A stretch of 64,000 nt of DNA from Winogradskya consettensis (GTDB taxonomy: Bacteria > Actinomycetota > Actinomycetes > Mycobacteriales > Micromonosporaceae). Positions within the stretch are counted from its first letter, which is position 1, and every line of letters starts with the position of its first letter. Below, piece by piece: positions 39,408-47,974 of the stretch. The translations under genes were made by a program, and so were the position numbers. The stretch spans positions 62,001-126,000 of the forward strand of contig NZ_BOQP01000028.1 of the NCBI RefSeq assembly GCF_018332715.1, read 5' to 3'. The notes beneath the pieces were generated by a model. It searched no databases. It had not been told where the DNA came from and worked only from the letters and a program-made list of their open reading frames with translations.

Positions 39408-40094
39408 ATGTCAGTGTGGAGAGTGGACGACGTAATGACCAAGGCGGTCGTGTCGGTGCAGCCGACGGCGACCTACCGCGAAGTGGTGGATCTGTTGATC
39501 GGCCGGCGTTTCAGTGCCGTACCGGTCGTGGACGGATTCCAGCACGTGACCGGCGTGATCTCCGAAGCGGATCTGCTTCGCAAGATCGAGTACGCGGGTG
39601 ACGACGCGCCTCGACTGTTCGAGGGACGCCGTCGCCGGGGCGAGCGAGCCAAGGCACATGCGGGCACCGCAGCCGACCTGATGAGCAGTCCGCCGGTGCT
39701 GGCACTCAGCGGGACACCGATCGCGGCCGCCGCCCGGCTCATGGACGTCGAGAACGTCAAGCGGTTGCCCGTCGTCGACGATCTGGGCCGGCTGATCGGC
39801 ATCGTCTCCCGCGGTGACCTGCTCAAGGTGCACCTGCGGCCGGACGACGAGATCCGCGCCGACATCGGCCACAACGTCTTCGACGTACTGCTGCCCGACG
39901 GCTCCGAACAGGTGGACGTCGCCGTGGCCGAAGGAGTGGTGAGGCTGACCGGGCCGATCGACCGGCGCTCGACCGCCAACCTGGCGATCCGGCTGACCCG
40001 GCAGGTCCCCGGCGTCGTGGACGTGATCGACAAGTTCGATGTCGCGTTCCAGGACACGGACACCACCGGAGCCGGCGTCTTCTTCGTCGCCTGA
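39408..40094 (+). CDS. CBS pair plus BON domain protein
   Basis: A 228-residue protein. Two CBS domains (VDDVMTKAVVSVQP to GVISEADLL, and AADLMSSPPVLAL to GIVSRGDLL) are followed by a BON domain (about 150-215: VDVAVAEGVVRLTGPIDRR). Its N-terminal half is a paralogue of the CBS protein at 22672, including the basic linker (GRRRRGERAK). CBS-BON proteins are common in stress clusters and may sense nucleotides. It starts a plus-strand unit with the cyclic-nucleotide-binding-like and F420-type genes. Confidence 0.9.
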   Translation: MSVWRVDDVMTKAVVSVQPTATYREVVDLLIGRRFSAVPVVDGFQHVTGVISEADLLRKIEYAGDDAPRLFEGRRRRGERAKAHAGTAADLMSSPPVLALSGTPIAAAARLMDVENVKRLPVVDDLGRLIGIVSRGDLLKVHLRPDDEIRADIGHNVFDVLLPDGSEQVDVAVAEGVVRLTGPIDRRSTANLAIRLTRQVPGVVDVIDKFDVAFQDTDTTGAGVFFVA

Positions 40095-40101
40095 ACACGT
40101 G

Positions 40102-40133
40102 CGCGGGGCTTGGCCGCCACCGGGCCCCGCGCC
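40102..40133 (+). terminator. Intercistronic hairpin
   Basis: GCGCGGGGC pairs perfectly with GCCCCGCGC across a 14-base loop, seven bases after the CBS-BON stop and before the next gene of the unit. It may attenuate or stabilise the transcript. Confidence 0.5.
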
Positions 40134-40150
40134 CACCACGGGAGAACCCC

Positions 40151-40621
40151 ATGCCGTCGTTGAGTGTCTTCGACCTGCTCGCCATGCATGACTTCGTCGC
40201 CGACCTTCCGGCCACCTGGCTGCATCGGCTTGCCGGTGCCGGGCGACCGGTCTACTTCGCCGCCGGGCACCGGCTGTGCCGCGAAGACGCCCCGGCTGAG
40301 CAGTTCTGGCTGATCCACTCCGGCGCGGTCGCGATCGATTTCTCCGTTCCGGGCCGCGGCGACATCGTCGTCGAGCGGGTCGGTGCCGGCGCGCCGGTTG
40401 GCTGGTCGTGGATGCGGCCGCCATTTCGGTGGCGTTTCGGCGCCATCGTCGCGGAGGACGTCCGTGCCCTGGAGTTCGACGCCGCGCGAGTTCAGAACCT
40501 GATCGCCGAAGACGCCGACCTCGGGCGAGAACTGACCGGCCGAATGCTGGACATCGTGACGGACCGCCTGCAGCACGCCCGGCATCGGCTGATCGAGGTC
40601 TATGCCTACCCGGGAGATTGA
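40151..40621 (+). CDS. Cyclic-nucleotide-binding-like domain protein without DNA-binding domain
   Basis: A 156-residue protein that is essentially one Crp/cNMP-type beta-roll: FAAGHRLCREDAPAEQFWLIHSGAVAI, then GAPVGWSWMRPPFRWRFGAIVAEDVRALEFDA, then two helices. No helix-turn-helix follows, so it is not a Crp transcription factor. The usual phosphate-binding GE-x6-R-x-A motif is not evident, so ligand binding is uncertain. It lies two bases upstream of the F420-type gene and is surely co-transcribed with it. Confidence 0.78.
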   Translation: MPSLSVFDLLAMHDFVADLPATWLHRLAGAGRPVYFAAGHRLCREDAPAEQFWLIHSGAVAIDFSVPGRGDIVVERVGAGAPVGWSWMRPPFRWRFGAIVAEDVRALEFDAARVQNLIAEDADLGRELTGRMLDIVTDRLQHARHRLIEVYAYPGD

Positions 40622-40623
40622 CG

Positions 40624-41100
40624 ATGCTGCTCGCAGATTCCTTGAAGCGCTGGATGTACCGCGGTGGACGCCCGCAGGGTTTGGCCCGCTTGATGAACCG
40701 ATTCTCCGCTGTCCAGTTCCGGGCCGGCTTGCTCGTGCCGTCCAACTGGGCGACTCTCGAGGTGCGTGGGCGGCGTACGGGCCGGATGGTGTCCTGCCCG
40801 CTCGTGGTTGCCCGATACGAGGGCCGGGATTACCTGGTTTCCATGCTCGGAACCGACGCCAACTGGGTCGCAAACGTGCGTGCCGCAGGCGGCGACGCTT
40901 CCCTCAGCCACGGGCGCAGGGAGAACATCCATCTCAGCGAGGTAGCGGTGCAGGACCGCCCGCCGATTCTGCGCCGCTACCTGGAGAAGGCCCCCGGAGC
41001 GCGACCGCACATCCCAGTTGATCGGCATGCCCCGCTCGAGGCCTTCGAGGCGATCGCGGGGGACTACCCGGTGTTCCTCGTAACCCGTCCTGCCCCGTAG
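40624..41100 (+). CDS. Deazaflavin (F420)-dependent nitroreductase family protein
   Basis: A 158-residue Ddn-like (DUF385) protein with the family pattern LEVRGRRTGRMVSCPLVVARYEG and MLGTDANWVANVRAAGG. Such proteins use reduced cofactor F420 to reduce quinones or nitro compounds. F420 use is inferred from the family. It begins two bases after the preceding stop. Its stop codon's last base is also the first base of the phosphoketolase box. Confidence 0.85.
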   Translation: MLLADSLKRWMYRGGRPQGLARLMNRFSAVQFRAGLLVPSNWATLEVRGRRTGRMVSCPLVVARYEGRDYLVSMLGTDANWVANVRAAGGDASLSHGRRENIHLSEVAVQDRPPILRRYLEKAPGARPHIPVDRHAPLEAFEAIAGDYPVFLVTRPAP

Positions 41101-41113
41101 GGCCGAAGGTCCC
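41100..41113. promoter_or_regulatory. DosR-like box 1, phosphoketolase
   Basis: GGGCC-GAAG-GTCCC, the consensus form of the island box, 88-102 bp upstream of the GTG at 41202. Confidence 0.75.
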
Positions 41114-41120
41114 ACCGGCG

Positions 41121-41134
41121 CTGGCTTCCGGCCC
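41121..41134. promoter_or_regulatory. DosR-like box 2, phosphoketolase
   Basis: CTGGC-TTCC-GGCCC, 67-81 bp upstream of the GTG. The right half is perfect and the left weak. Its start is 21 bp from that of box 1, two helical turns, compatible with cooperative dimers. Confidence 0.5.
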
Positions 41135-41201
41135 TACGGGCAGGACACGCCCGCGCCCTACGGTCGGACACAACGACAAAGATCCTCCGAAAGGAATCGC
41201 C

Positions 41202-43601
41202 GTGACCGCGGTTGTGTCCGACCTGCTGCAGACCCTGGCCGAACCCGACGAGGCCGAGCTCGCCCGCCTCGACGCGTGGTGGCGGGCCGCCAACTACCTG
41301 ACCATCGGGCAGATCTACCTCAAGGCGAACCCCCTGCTGCGCGAGGCCCTGTCCGCGGAGCACATCAAGCCCCGGCTGCTCGGACACTGGGGGACCAGCC
41401 CGGGCCTGTCGCTCATCTACGCCCACGTATCGCGGCTGATCCGCCACACCGGCCAGCAGGCCATCTACCTGGCCGGGCCCGGCCACGGGGGCCCGGCACT
41501 GGTCGCTGCCGGCTACCTGGAGGGCACATACTCGGAGATCTACCCGCAGATCACCCAGGACGAGGACGGCATGCGGAAGTTGTTCCGCCAGTTCTCCAGC
41601 CCCGGCGGCATCCCGAGCCACGTCTCGGTCACCACGCCCGGATCGATCCACGAGGGCGGCGAGCTTGGCTACGTGCTGGTGCACGCGTTCGGCGCCGTCA
41701 TGGACAACCCGGACCTGCTGGCTATCGCGGTAGTCGGCGACGGTGAGGCCGAGACCGGCCCGCTCGAGGGTTCCTGGAAGGGTGTCTCGTTCATCAACCC
41801 CGCCCGCGACGGGGCGGTCCTGCCGATTTTGCACCTCAATGGAGCCAAGATTTCCGGCCCCACCGTGCTGGCCCGCAAGCACGCCGACGAGGTGCAGGAA
41901 CTGCTGCGCGGCCACGGCTACGACGTCATCGAAGTCTCCGGTGAGGACTTGCCCGGCATGCACTTCCGGTTCGCCGCCGCCCTCGCGCAGGCGTGGGGAC
42001 GCATCCACGCCATCCAGACTGCGGCACGCGAGGGCAAGTGGGACGGGACCCGGCCGGTCTGGCCGCTGATCGTCCTCCGTTCACCCAAGGGCTGGACCGG
42101 ACCGGACGAGGTCGACGGCGTGCGGGTCACCGGCTCGTGGCGGTCGCACCAGGTTCCGCTGTCCGGAGTGCGGGACAACCCGGAACACCTGGCGATCCTC
42201 GAGCATTGGCTCAAGTCGTACCGCCCCGAGGAGCTCTTCGACGCGACCGGAGCGCCGACCGCTCTGATCCGCGAACAGGCGCCCGCCGGCGATCTCCGGA
42301 TGAGCGCCTCGCCGCACGCCAACGGCGGCGTCCTGACCCGCGATCTCGACCTGCCCGACTTCCGCGACTACGCCTTCCCGGTGACACAGCCGGCGACCGA
42401 GCACGCCGAGTCGACCCGCCGGCTCGGCGAGATGATGCGCGACATCTACGCCCGCAACCCGGAAACCTTCAGGCTGTTCTGCCCCGACGAGACCAACAGC
42501 AACCGCCTCGGCGCCATCTTCGAGGTCTCCGACCGCGCGTTCATGGAGCGCGTCGGCCCCGGCGACGTGGCGATCAGTCGCGACGGGCGGGTGATGGAGG
42601 TGCTGTCCGAGCACAACTGCCACGGCTGGCTCGAGGGCTACAACCTGACCGGACGGCACGGCATGTTCGCCACCTACGAGGCCTTCGCCATGGTCAGCGC
42701 GTCCCAGACCGTCCAGCACGGCAAGTGGCTGCAGGAAGCGAAGAACCTGCCCTGGCGGGAAAAGGTGCCCAGCCTCAACGTGCTGCTCACCTCGACGGCG
42801 TGGCGCAACGACCACAACGGTTTCAGCCACCAGGGCCCTGGACTGATCCAGGTGGTGCTCACCCAACGGGGGGACGTGGCCCGCGTCTACCTGCCACCGG
42901 ACGCCAACACACTCCTGTCGGTCGCGGATCACTGCTTCCGATCGCGGTCGTACGTCAACCTGATCGTCATCGACAAGCAGCCGCAGCTGCAGTACCTCAC
43001 CATGGACGAGGCCATCGAGCACTGCACCCGCGGCGCGGGAGTCTGGGACTGGGCCGGCACCGACGACGACGGCAGCGATCCCGACATCGTGCTCGCCTGC
43101 GCCGGCGACGTAGTCACCATGGAAACCGTCGCCGCGGCGCAGATCCTCCGCGACCGGCTCCCCGGCTTCAAGGTCCGGGTTGTCAACGTCGTCGACCTGA
43201 TGACGCTGCCGCGGCCCAAGGACCACCCGCACGGCATGAGCGGGACCCAGTTCACCGAGCTGTTCACCGACACCGTCGACGTGGTCTTCGCCTTCCACGG
43301 CTACCCGGGCGCCATCCACCAGCTCGTGCACGGCCGGCCCGACGCCGACCGCTTCCGGGTGCGTGGCTTCATCGAGCAGGGTACGACCACCACGCCGTTC
43401 GACATGACGGTCCGCAACAAGGCGTCGCGCTACCACCTGGTGATGGACGCGATCAACAACGCCCACCGCCTGCCCCGCGGCGCCGCCGACTTGAAGGCGT
43501 GGTGCGAGGCGCAACTCAAGCGGCACGAGGCGTACGTCATCGAACATCTAGAAGACATGCCGGAGGTTCGCAACTGGTCGCTGGACACCACAGCGAAGTA
43601 A
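41202..43601 (+). CDS. xfp: Xylulose-5-phosphate/fructose-6-phosphate phosphoketolase
   Basis: A 799-residue thiamine-diphosphate enzyme of normal phosphoketolase length. Visible family segments are GPGHGGPALVAAGYLEG, the cofactor motif GDGEAETGPLEGSWKG, SPKGWTGP and HGYPGAIHQLVHGR. It splits sugar phosphates with inorganic phosphate to acetyl-phosphate, giving ATP without oxygen or NADH production. The GTG at 41202 follows GAAAGGAATCGCC. The two boxes upstream suggest hypoxic induction. No acetate kinase is in view. Confidence 0.96.
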   Translation: MTAVVSDLLQTLAEPDEAELARLDAWWRAANYLTIGQIYLKANPLLREALSAEHIKPRLLGHWGTSPGLSLIYAHVSRLIRHTGQQAIYLAGPGHGGPALVAAGYLEGTYSEIYPQITQDEDGMRKLFRQFSSPGGIPSHVSVTTPGSIHEGGELGYVLVHAFGAVMDNPDLLAIAVVGDGEAETGPLEGSWKGVSFINPARDGAVLPILHLNGAKISGPTVLARKHADEVQELLRGHGYDVIEVSGEDLPGMHFRFAAALAQAWGRIHAIQTAAREGKWDGTRPVWPLIVLRSPKGWTGPDEVDGVRVTGSWRSHQVPLSGVRDNPEHLAILEHWLKSYRPEELFDATGAPTALIREQAPAGDLRMSASPHANGGVLTRDLDLPDFRDYAFPVTQPATEHAESTRRLGEMMRDIYARNPETFRLFCPDETNSNRLGAIFEVSDRAFMERVGPGDVAISRDGRVMEVLSEHNCHGWLEGYNLTGRHGMFATYEAFAMVSASQTVQHGKWLQEAKNLPWREKVPSLNVLLTSTAWRNDHNGFSHQGPGLIQVVLTQRGDVARVYLPPDANTLLSVADHCFRSRSYVNLIVIDKQPQLQYLTMDEAIEHCTRGAGVWDWAGTDDDGSDPDIVLACAGDVVTMETVAAAQILRDRLPGFKVRVVNVVDLMTLPRPKDHPHGMSGTQFTELFTDTVDVVFAFHGYPGAIHQLVHGRPDADRFRVRGFIEQGTTTTPFDMTVRNKASRYHLVMDAINNAHRLPRGAADLKAWCEAQLKRHEAYVIEHLEDMPEVRNWSLDTTAK

Positions 43602-43619
43602 GCACTGGCTCCGGTTGGC

Positions 43620-43644
43620 GGCGGCTCCGAAGCTCGGGGCCGCC
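43620..43644 (+). terminator. Terminator hairpin after phosphoketolase
   Basis: GGCGGCTCCGA pairs with TCGGGGCCGCC around an AGC loop, an 11-bp stem with one G-T pair, starting 18 bases after the stop codon. Confidence 0.65.
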
Positions 43645-43659
43645 GTCAACCTGTCGGTC

Positions 43660-43986
43660 TCGTCCCTCCTTGTGTTGAGCGCACCGCTGCGACGTCAGTT
43701 TGGAGTTGCACGTGCAGGTGAGGTCGTCCGGCGCGGAGCAACTGCCGGACGACCTGGGAAACAAGCGGCGCGCAGACACGTAGTGGGGCCGCGCGTCCGG
43801 TGCTGTACCGACACCGGGTAGCCGTCGGTGAGCTGTGCGGGCAGCCTGTCGTGTCGCGGTGATGGCCGGTGATCGTGTGGGCGGCGAACGGCACGTGGCG
43901 CAGTCCGGGGGTTCGTCCGTTGCTCACCGCAGCGCGGCCGCCACGGCGGAAGGTCCGTTGAATCCGACGATGACACGACCGGCCAT
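43660..43986 (-). pseudogene. Decayed universal stress protein gene
   Basis: After a ribosome-binding site GGAGGCGACGAG, an ATG at 43986 opens RVIVGFNGPSAVAAALR, the first strand and helix of a USP, and hits TGA after 20 codons (43924). Further downstream another frame gives USP-like pieces (GRAAPLRVCAP; LLRAGRPHLHVQLQTDV). The spacing roughly fits a single-domain USP broken by a frameshift and point changes. It lies 14 bp behind the intact USP at 44001. The stub is clear; the downstream pieces are suggestive only. Confidence 0.45.
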
Positions 43987-44000
43987 CTCGTCGCCTCCGT

Positions 44001-44885
44001 TCACGAACCGGGTGCGGTGGCGGTGCCGGATTCTTCACGGCTATGCACGATCATGACCATGCGGTGCGCCCGGTGCAATGTGCTCATGGCGACGCTGCCG
44101 ACGATGAGCTCGCGCCCCGCGGATCGGCCCCGTGAGCCGAGCACCATCACCGCAGCACGGTGATCCCGGGCGGCCGCGGCCAAGGCGTCAGCGATCGCGG
44201 GTGCGGAACCTTCGTGGCGACTGTTCACCCGCTGCACGGTCATCGCAGGCTCGCCGGCCAGACTCACCGGCTCCACGTCATGGTCGACGCTGATCAGCAC
44301 GATCTGGCGCTGCGGCCACAAACGCACGGCCTCGGCTAGAGCGTTGGCGGCTCCGGCGGATCCGTCCCAGGCCACCAGCACGGGGCCTTGGTTCAGGGCC
44401 TCGTCGTCGGCGGCGAGCAGCGGGTACGGCGCTACCAGCGCCGGTTGGGTGGCGTAGTGCACGGCCATGTCGGACACGCTGCCCAGTACGGCTCGAGTGC
44501 CGCCGAGTCCGCGGGATCCGAACAGCAGCAGATCCGCGTCGACCTTGCGGGCGACCTCGGTGAATTCGAATCCCTCACCGCCGTAGCAGCGCACCGTCAA
44601 AGGTTCGGCTGTCCACCCGGCGGTCCGCGCCAGGGCGACGCCCATTCCCGCGACCCGATCGGATTCTCTTTGCCCTTCACGCTCGACGGCCGCGACGAAC
44701 GCGTCGACCTGCTGAGTTCCCCTCCAGAGCCGCCGCCGTAGCTGCTCGCTGGCGAACGGAGGCGTCCACAGATGGACGACCACCGCATGGGCGCCCGGAA
44801 GCAGCCGAGCACATTCCTCGATCGCCACGCCCGCCGGCAACGATCCGTCATAGCCAACCAATACCCGTACTGCGGTCCTGCCCAT
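44001..44885 (-). CDS. Universal stress protein, tandem two-domain
   Basis: A 294-residue double USP: VRVLVGYDGSLPAGVA and GSRGLGGTRAVLGSVSD in the first half; VLVAWDGSAGAANALA and GSRGRSAGRELIVGSVAMS in the second. Both nucleotide-binding loops look usable. The ATG at 44885 follows GGGAAGCTC; an upstream in-frame start is possible. No clear DosR-like box was found within 150 bp, unlike most other USP genes here. Confidence 0.9.
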   Translation of the reverse strand: MGRTAVRVLVGYDGSLPAGVAIEECARLLPGAHAVVVHLWTPPFASEQLRRRLWRGTQQVDAFVAAVEREGQRESDRVAGMGVALARTAGWTAEPLTVRCYGGEGFEFTEVARKVDADLLLFGSRGLGGTRAVLGSVSDMAVHYATQPALVAPYPLLAADDEALNQGPVLVAWDGSAGAANALAEAVRLWPQRQIVLISVDHDVEPVSLAGEPAMTVQRVNSRHEGSAPAIADALAAAARDHRAAVMVLGSRGRSAGRELIVGSVAMSTLHRAHRMVMIVHSREESGTATAPGS

Positions 44886-45337
44886 GAGCTTCCCGCCTCC
44901 TGACGCCGGTTTACAGGACATCCCTCGGTTCGAGGGTGTTCTCTTCCTGAACGCCCCGCCAGAGGCAACCGGCCCCTCTACGGACCGGCCGGTTCAGGCA
45001 GCTGAGCGAAGGCCTGCGCTGTGTGACACGCGTTCTTGCCGACGTCTTAGACGGAACTCACCGCGAACTCAGCGGGTCTGCCGACGGCGAAGCTTCAAGG
45101 TGATTGCGCTGACGGTGGCAGCGACGCTGGCGCACGTGAGTGCGATCCCGACCGCGCCCCAGACGACCATAGCCACGGACAGACTCGCGCGTACTGGTCG
45201 CCGGAGCGTTCGCCGTGGCCGATCCTCGGCGTAGCGACTGGGCTGGGCAGGAACGCGATGGGCGGTATCACCACGACTCTGCGGCGTGAGCGGCCGCAGG
45301 TTCGGCGTGCGGCGGAACGCCGTTGGAAGTGAGGAGC
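44886..45337. other. Intergenic region between two USP genes
   Basis: About 450 bases. No full gene is convincing; one possible tiny membrane protein lies at 45069-45170. No good DosR-like box was recognised. Confidence 0.55.
45069..45170 (-). CDS. Possible 33-residue membrane peptide
   Basis: ATG at 45170 opens a 33-residue peptide with one hydrophobic helix (VVWGAVGIALTCASVAATVSAI) and a basic tail (KLRRRQTR), a normal topology for small membrane proteins. There is no good ribosome-binding site, and the frame stays open far upstream, so it may be a chance frame. Confidence 0.3.
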   Translation of the reverse strand: MVVWGAVGIALTCASVAATVSAITLKLRRRQTR

Positions 45338-46234
45338 TCAGTCTGATTGCTGCTCGTCGCGGACCACCGCGACCGGGCAGGCGGCATGAAAGATCAGATG
45401 CTGGCTGACGGAACCGATCAACAGACCGACGAAGCCGCCATGGCCACGATCACCGACGACCAGCAGCTGCGCCTTATGCGACCAGGACGCCAGCACCGGC
45501 CCGGCCGAGCCTCGACCCAGCCTCCGCCGGATCGGAAGGCCGGGATGGCGGTCGGCAAGGCTCTTTACGATCTTCGACAGCTTCCGGTCTTCGTCGGCCT
45601 CGAGCAGGTCGATGTCGTAGACCAGCGGCATTATGGCGCCCGGTCCGGTTCCTGCCGGTGTGCGCCAAACATGCGCGGTCACGAGTTCGGTGCCGCGCCG
45701 TGCGGCCTCGTCGGCGGCGAATTCAAGCGCCCGCAACGACCGCGCGGAGCCGTCGACGCCGACGATCACAGGCCCCTCAGATTTCGAAGCGCCCTTGACC
45801 ACGATGACCGGACTGGATCCGTAGGTGGACAGCTGGGTGGCGACCGTGCCGGCCAGCATGCCCTCGAAGCGGCCCAGACCTCGGTCACCGACAACGACCA
45901 CTGCCGCGTGGCGGCTGCGTTGCAGCATCACGTACGCCGCCGGCCCGTCCGCTACCTCGGTCGTGACCGGAACCTCAGGCGCTACCTTCTCGGCGTGGGT
46001 TTTCGCCTCGGCGACGATCGCGTCGGCGTGGGCCCGGACCAGTGTGGCCGGTTCGGGCGCGCCTTCCGTAGCCGGCCGTGCGGCGACCAACGCAGCCGGC
46101 CAGACGAATGCGTAGACGATGTGCAGCCGGGCACGACGCAGCTGGGCTTCGGTCGCGGCCAGTTCGACGGCGTCGAGACTTGACGGTGACCCGTCGACGC
46201 CTACTACCACGGGTGCACTGGCAATGGCCGTCAT
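45338..46234 (-). CDS. Universal stress protein, tandem two-domain
   Basis: A 298-residue double USP with well-kept ATP-binding motifs in both halves: VVVGVDGSPSSLDAVE and GDRGLGRFEGMLAGTVA; VIVGVDGSARSLRALE and GDRGHGGFVGLLIGSVS. The ATG at 46234 follows GGAGGTTGAG. A DosR-like box is present but further away than usual (132-146 bp), which would place the promoter in a longer leader. Confidence 0.93.
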   Translation of the reverse strand: MTAIASAPVVVGVDGSPSSLDAVELAATEAQLRRARLHIVYAFVWPAALVAARPATEGAPEPATLVRAHADAIVAEAKTHAEKVAPEVPVTTEVADGPAAYVMLQRSRHAAVVVVGDRGLGRFEGMLAGTVATQLSTYGSSPVIVVKGASKSEGPVIVGVDGSARSLRALEFAADEAARRGTELVTAHVWRTPAGTGPGAIMPLVYDIDLLEADEDRKLSKIVKSLADRHPGLPIRRRLGRGSAGPVLASWSHKAQLLVVGDRGHGGFVGLLIGSVSQHLIFHAACPVAVVRDEQQSD

Positions 46235-46366
46235 CTCAACCTCCGCTGTTTGTGCTGGACCAGCCGGTCGTATCGGCGGCCTGTGGACGATCGGATCCGG
46301 GATGCCCCGGCCTGGTGCCTCCCTGGCCGTCCCGGCAATCGTGACGCTGGATCCGCGGGGCCGGTA

Positions 46367-46380
46367 GGGCCGATGGTCCC
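46367..46380. promoter_or_regulatory. DosR-like box, USP 45338-46234
   Basis: GGGCC-GATG-GTCCC, extended as TAGGGCCGATGGTCCC. It is 132-146 bp upstream of the USP start, a perfect half-site match at unusual distance. Confidence 0.65.
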
Positions 46381-46467
46381 TGCCCGGCGGATGTACCGGG
46401 TTCGCTGACGCGGCGGCGACGCCGCTGTCGCGGGCACGCCGAAGAATTTCAGCGACCCGGTGGTTAG

Positions 46468-46638
46468 CGTGAGCAGGTACGGCAGAAGGTCGATCCCGGC
46501 GAGGAATGCGGCGAGCTCACCGCCGCTGTCACCGGACCCGCCTACGCCTTCTCCGTTGACGCCGTCCGAGAGTTCACCTGGCACAGCACCGCCCGCACCG
46601 CCACCGTCGCCCGCTCCGAAGCCGTCCGGATGCTCTGA
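46468..46638 (+). pseudogene. Possible coding fragment lacking a start
   Basis: Fifty-six codons with actinobacterial-type G/C third positions and a natural-looking composition (for example GEECGELTAAVTGPAYAFSV), ending in TGA. It is bounded upstream by TAG and has no in-frame start codon near its 5' end, so it would be the 3' remnant of a lost gene. The family was not recognised. Confidence 0.25.
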
Positions 46639-46814
46639 CCTCGGTTGCCGTCGCGGCTGGTCTGCCGCCTGTCTGGTACAGGCTTGTCCTCGAGCAGCCG
46701 TCACCGGCAGAGCGCTGGTCGCGGGAAGAAACTCGACGATCCGCGGTCTGCTTGAGCTGCGAGAACGCAGAAGATACTGCATTGAAACAGGCCAAGAGAC
46801 CCAGAGACGACGGA

Positions 46815-47813
46815 TTAGTTTTCGATGCGGATCACGTCGGCGGGCGCACGGCGCGGTGAGGGAGGGACGGGATCGGTCGCCTCGACGTAGCCGAGCCGAA
46901 CAACCAGATAGGGCTCGCCCACCCCGGAGAGCAGCCGGCCGAGCAGGCGCCGTGGCCAGGCCACCTCGACTGCCTCGCTGATGGGAGCGGTCGCCAAGCC
47001 GTCGGCGGTTGCTCGCAGGAGCAGGGCGGACATGGCCTCCCCGCCGCGGAGCAGATCGCCCGGCTGGTCGGTGGTGCCGAAAATGATGACGTACGCGGCG
47101 CCTTCGTCGTGGTCGACGCCGGGCAGCAGACCGGGCGAGCCGTCCGGCAGGAAGTTGCGCACTGGTACCCGCCGAAGGCTGGGCTCGACGGCGGTCGTAG
47201 GCGGCACACCGTCGGCGGTCCACGCCGGTCGATGTGTCCAGTCGGTGAGCTCACTGGTGTGGGCCGGGTCGAAGTAGTTGGCGTCGGCGGCCTCATCGAC
47301 CGAGATGGCCAGCTCCGGCACTCGGTCATCGGGCACGAGGTGCAGATAGGCGCCCTGAGCCTCGACAAGCCGCCGCAAGCGGGTCAGGCTTCGCTCGGAT
47401 ACCGGTCGGTCACCGAAGGCGCGGCGATCGGTGCGGCGCCGGCTGATGGCGGCGACCAGTTCCCCGGCGTCCGGGTCCGGCGTGGTGCGGCCCGGGACAC
47501 GGATCCGGGCGAGCAGGTCGGGGTGCCCCTCCTCGGGAAAGCGGTCCACCTCTGCGTACCATCCGCCCGCCGCCAGTGAGATTCGAGCGTGGTGCAGTGC
47601 GCCACCGCAGCTCAGCAGGAGCAGCCGACCCTCGGCATCGGTGACGCCCAGACGGCGGCCCGGGTCGGACGCCAGCTCCAGGACGTCACCGATGAGACGC
47701 CACTTCCAAGGCTGTGTATTGAACACCGATGGAGCACGCAGCGACGCCCGGGCAGCGATCTCCAGAGCCGTGCGCGCCTCGGCACGGGTCACGTCTTCTG
47801 CTGGCCTGGTCAT
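46815..47813 (-). CDS. Acg-type nitroreductase-family protein (copy 5)
   Basis: A 332-residue paralogue with APSVFNTQPWKW near residue 29, SRRRTDRRAFGDRPV and GEAMSALLLRATADGLATAPISEA. It is clearly closest to copy 4 at 19796 and 27 kb away from it. The ATG at 47813 follows GGAGGTTCTGCC. A DosR-like box lies 61-74 bp upstream. Confidence 0.88.
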   Translation of the reverse strand: MTRPAEDVTRAEARTALEIAARASLRAPSVFNTQPWKWRLIGDVLELASDPGRRLGVTDAEGRLLLLSCGGALHHARISLAAGGWYAEVDRFPEEGHPDLLARIRVPGRTTPDPDAGELVAAISRRRTDRRAFGDRPVSERSLTRLRRLVEAQGAYLHLVPDDRVPELAISVDEAADANYFDPAHTSELTDWTHRPAWTADGVPPTTAVEPSLRRVPVRNFLPDGSPGLLPGVDHDEGAAYVIIFGTTDQPGDLLRGGEAMSALLLRATADGLATAPISEAVEVAWPRRLLGRLLSGVGEPYLVVRLGYVEATDPVPPSPRRAPADVIRIEN

Positions 47814-47873
47814 GGCAGAACCTCCGGACTCGTAGCGTTTCTCCACGGTTGCAGGCTGTGGTCGGACGGGTCA

Positions 47874-47887
47874 GGGTCGAAGGTCCC
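47874..47887. promoter_or_regulatory. DosR-like box, nitroreductase copy 5
   Basis: GGGTC-GAAG-GTCCC, 61-74 bp upstream of the ATG at 47813. Confidence 0.75.
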
Positions 47888-47974
47888 AACCAGTCGGCCA
47901 TCACCCTGGCATCGGTGATTCAGAACGAGAGGATTTCTCGGCGGTCCTGGCGACTGACAGCTCAGGCATCGCCT

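Larger units (their letters stand above)
46235..46814. other. Region between USP and nitroreductase genes
   Basis: About 580 bases containing the DosR-like box at 46367-46380 and a 56-codon plus-strand frame at 46468-46638 that looks like a gene fragment. Nothing else supportable was seen. Confidence 0.5.

Noticed and set aside
40151-40621. A Crp/Fnr transcription factor
   Set aside because: The protein ends after the ligand-binding-like roll; there is no helix-turn-helix and no Fnr-type Cys cluster.
42081-43547. Minus-strand 488-codon frame opposite phosphoketolase
   Set aside because: Shadow of xfp; no ribosome-binding site or recognisable motif.
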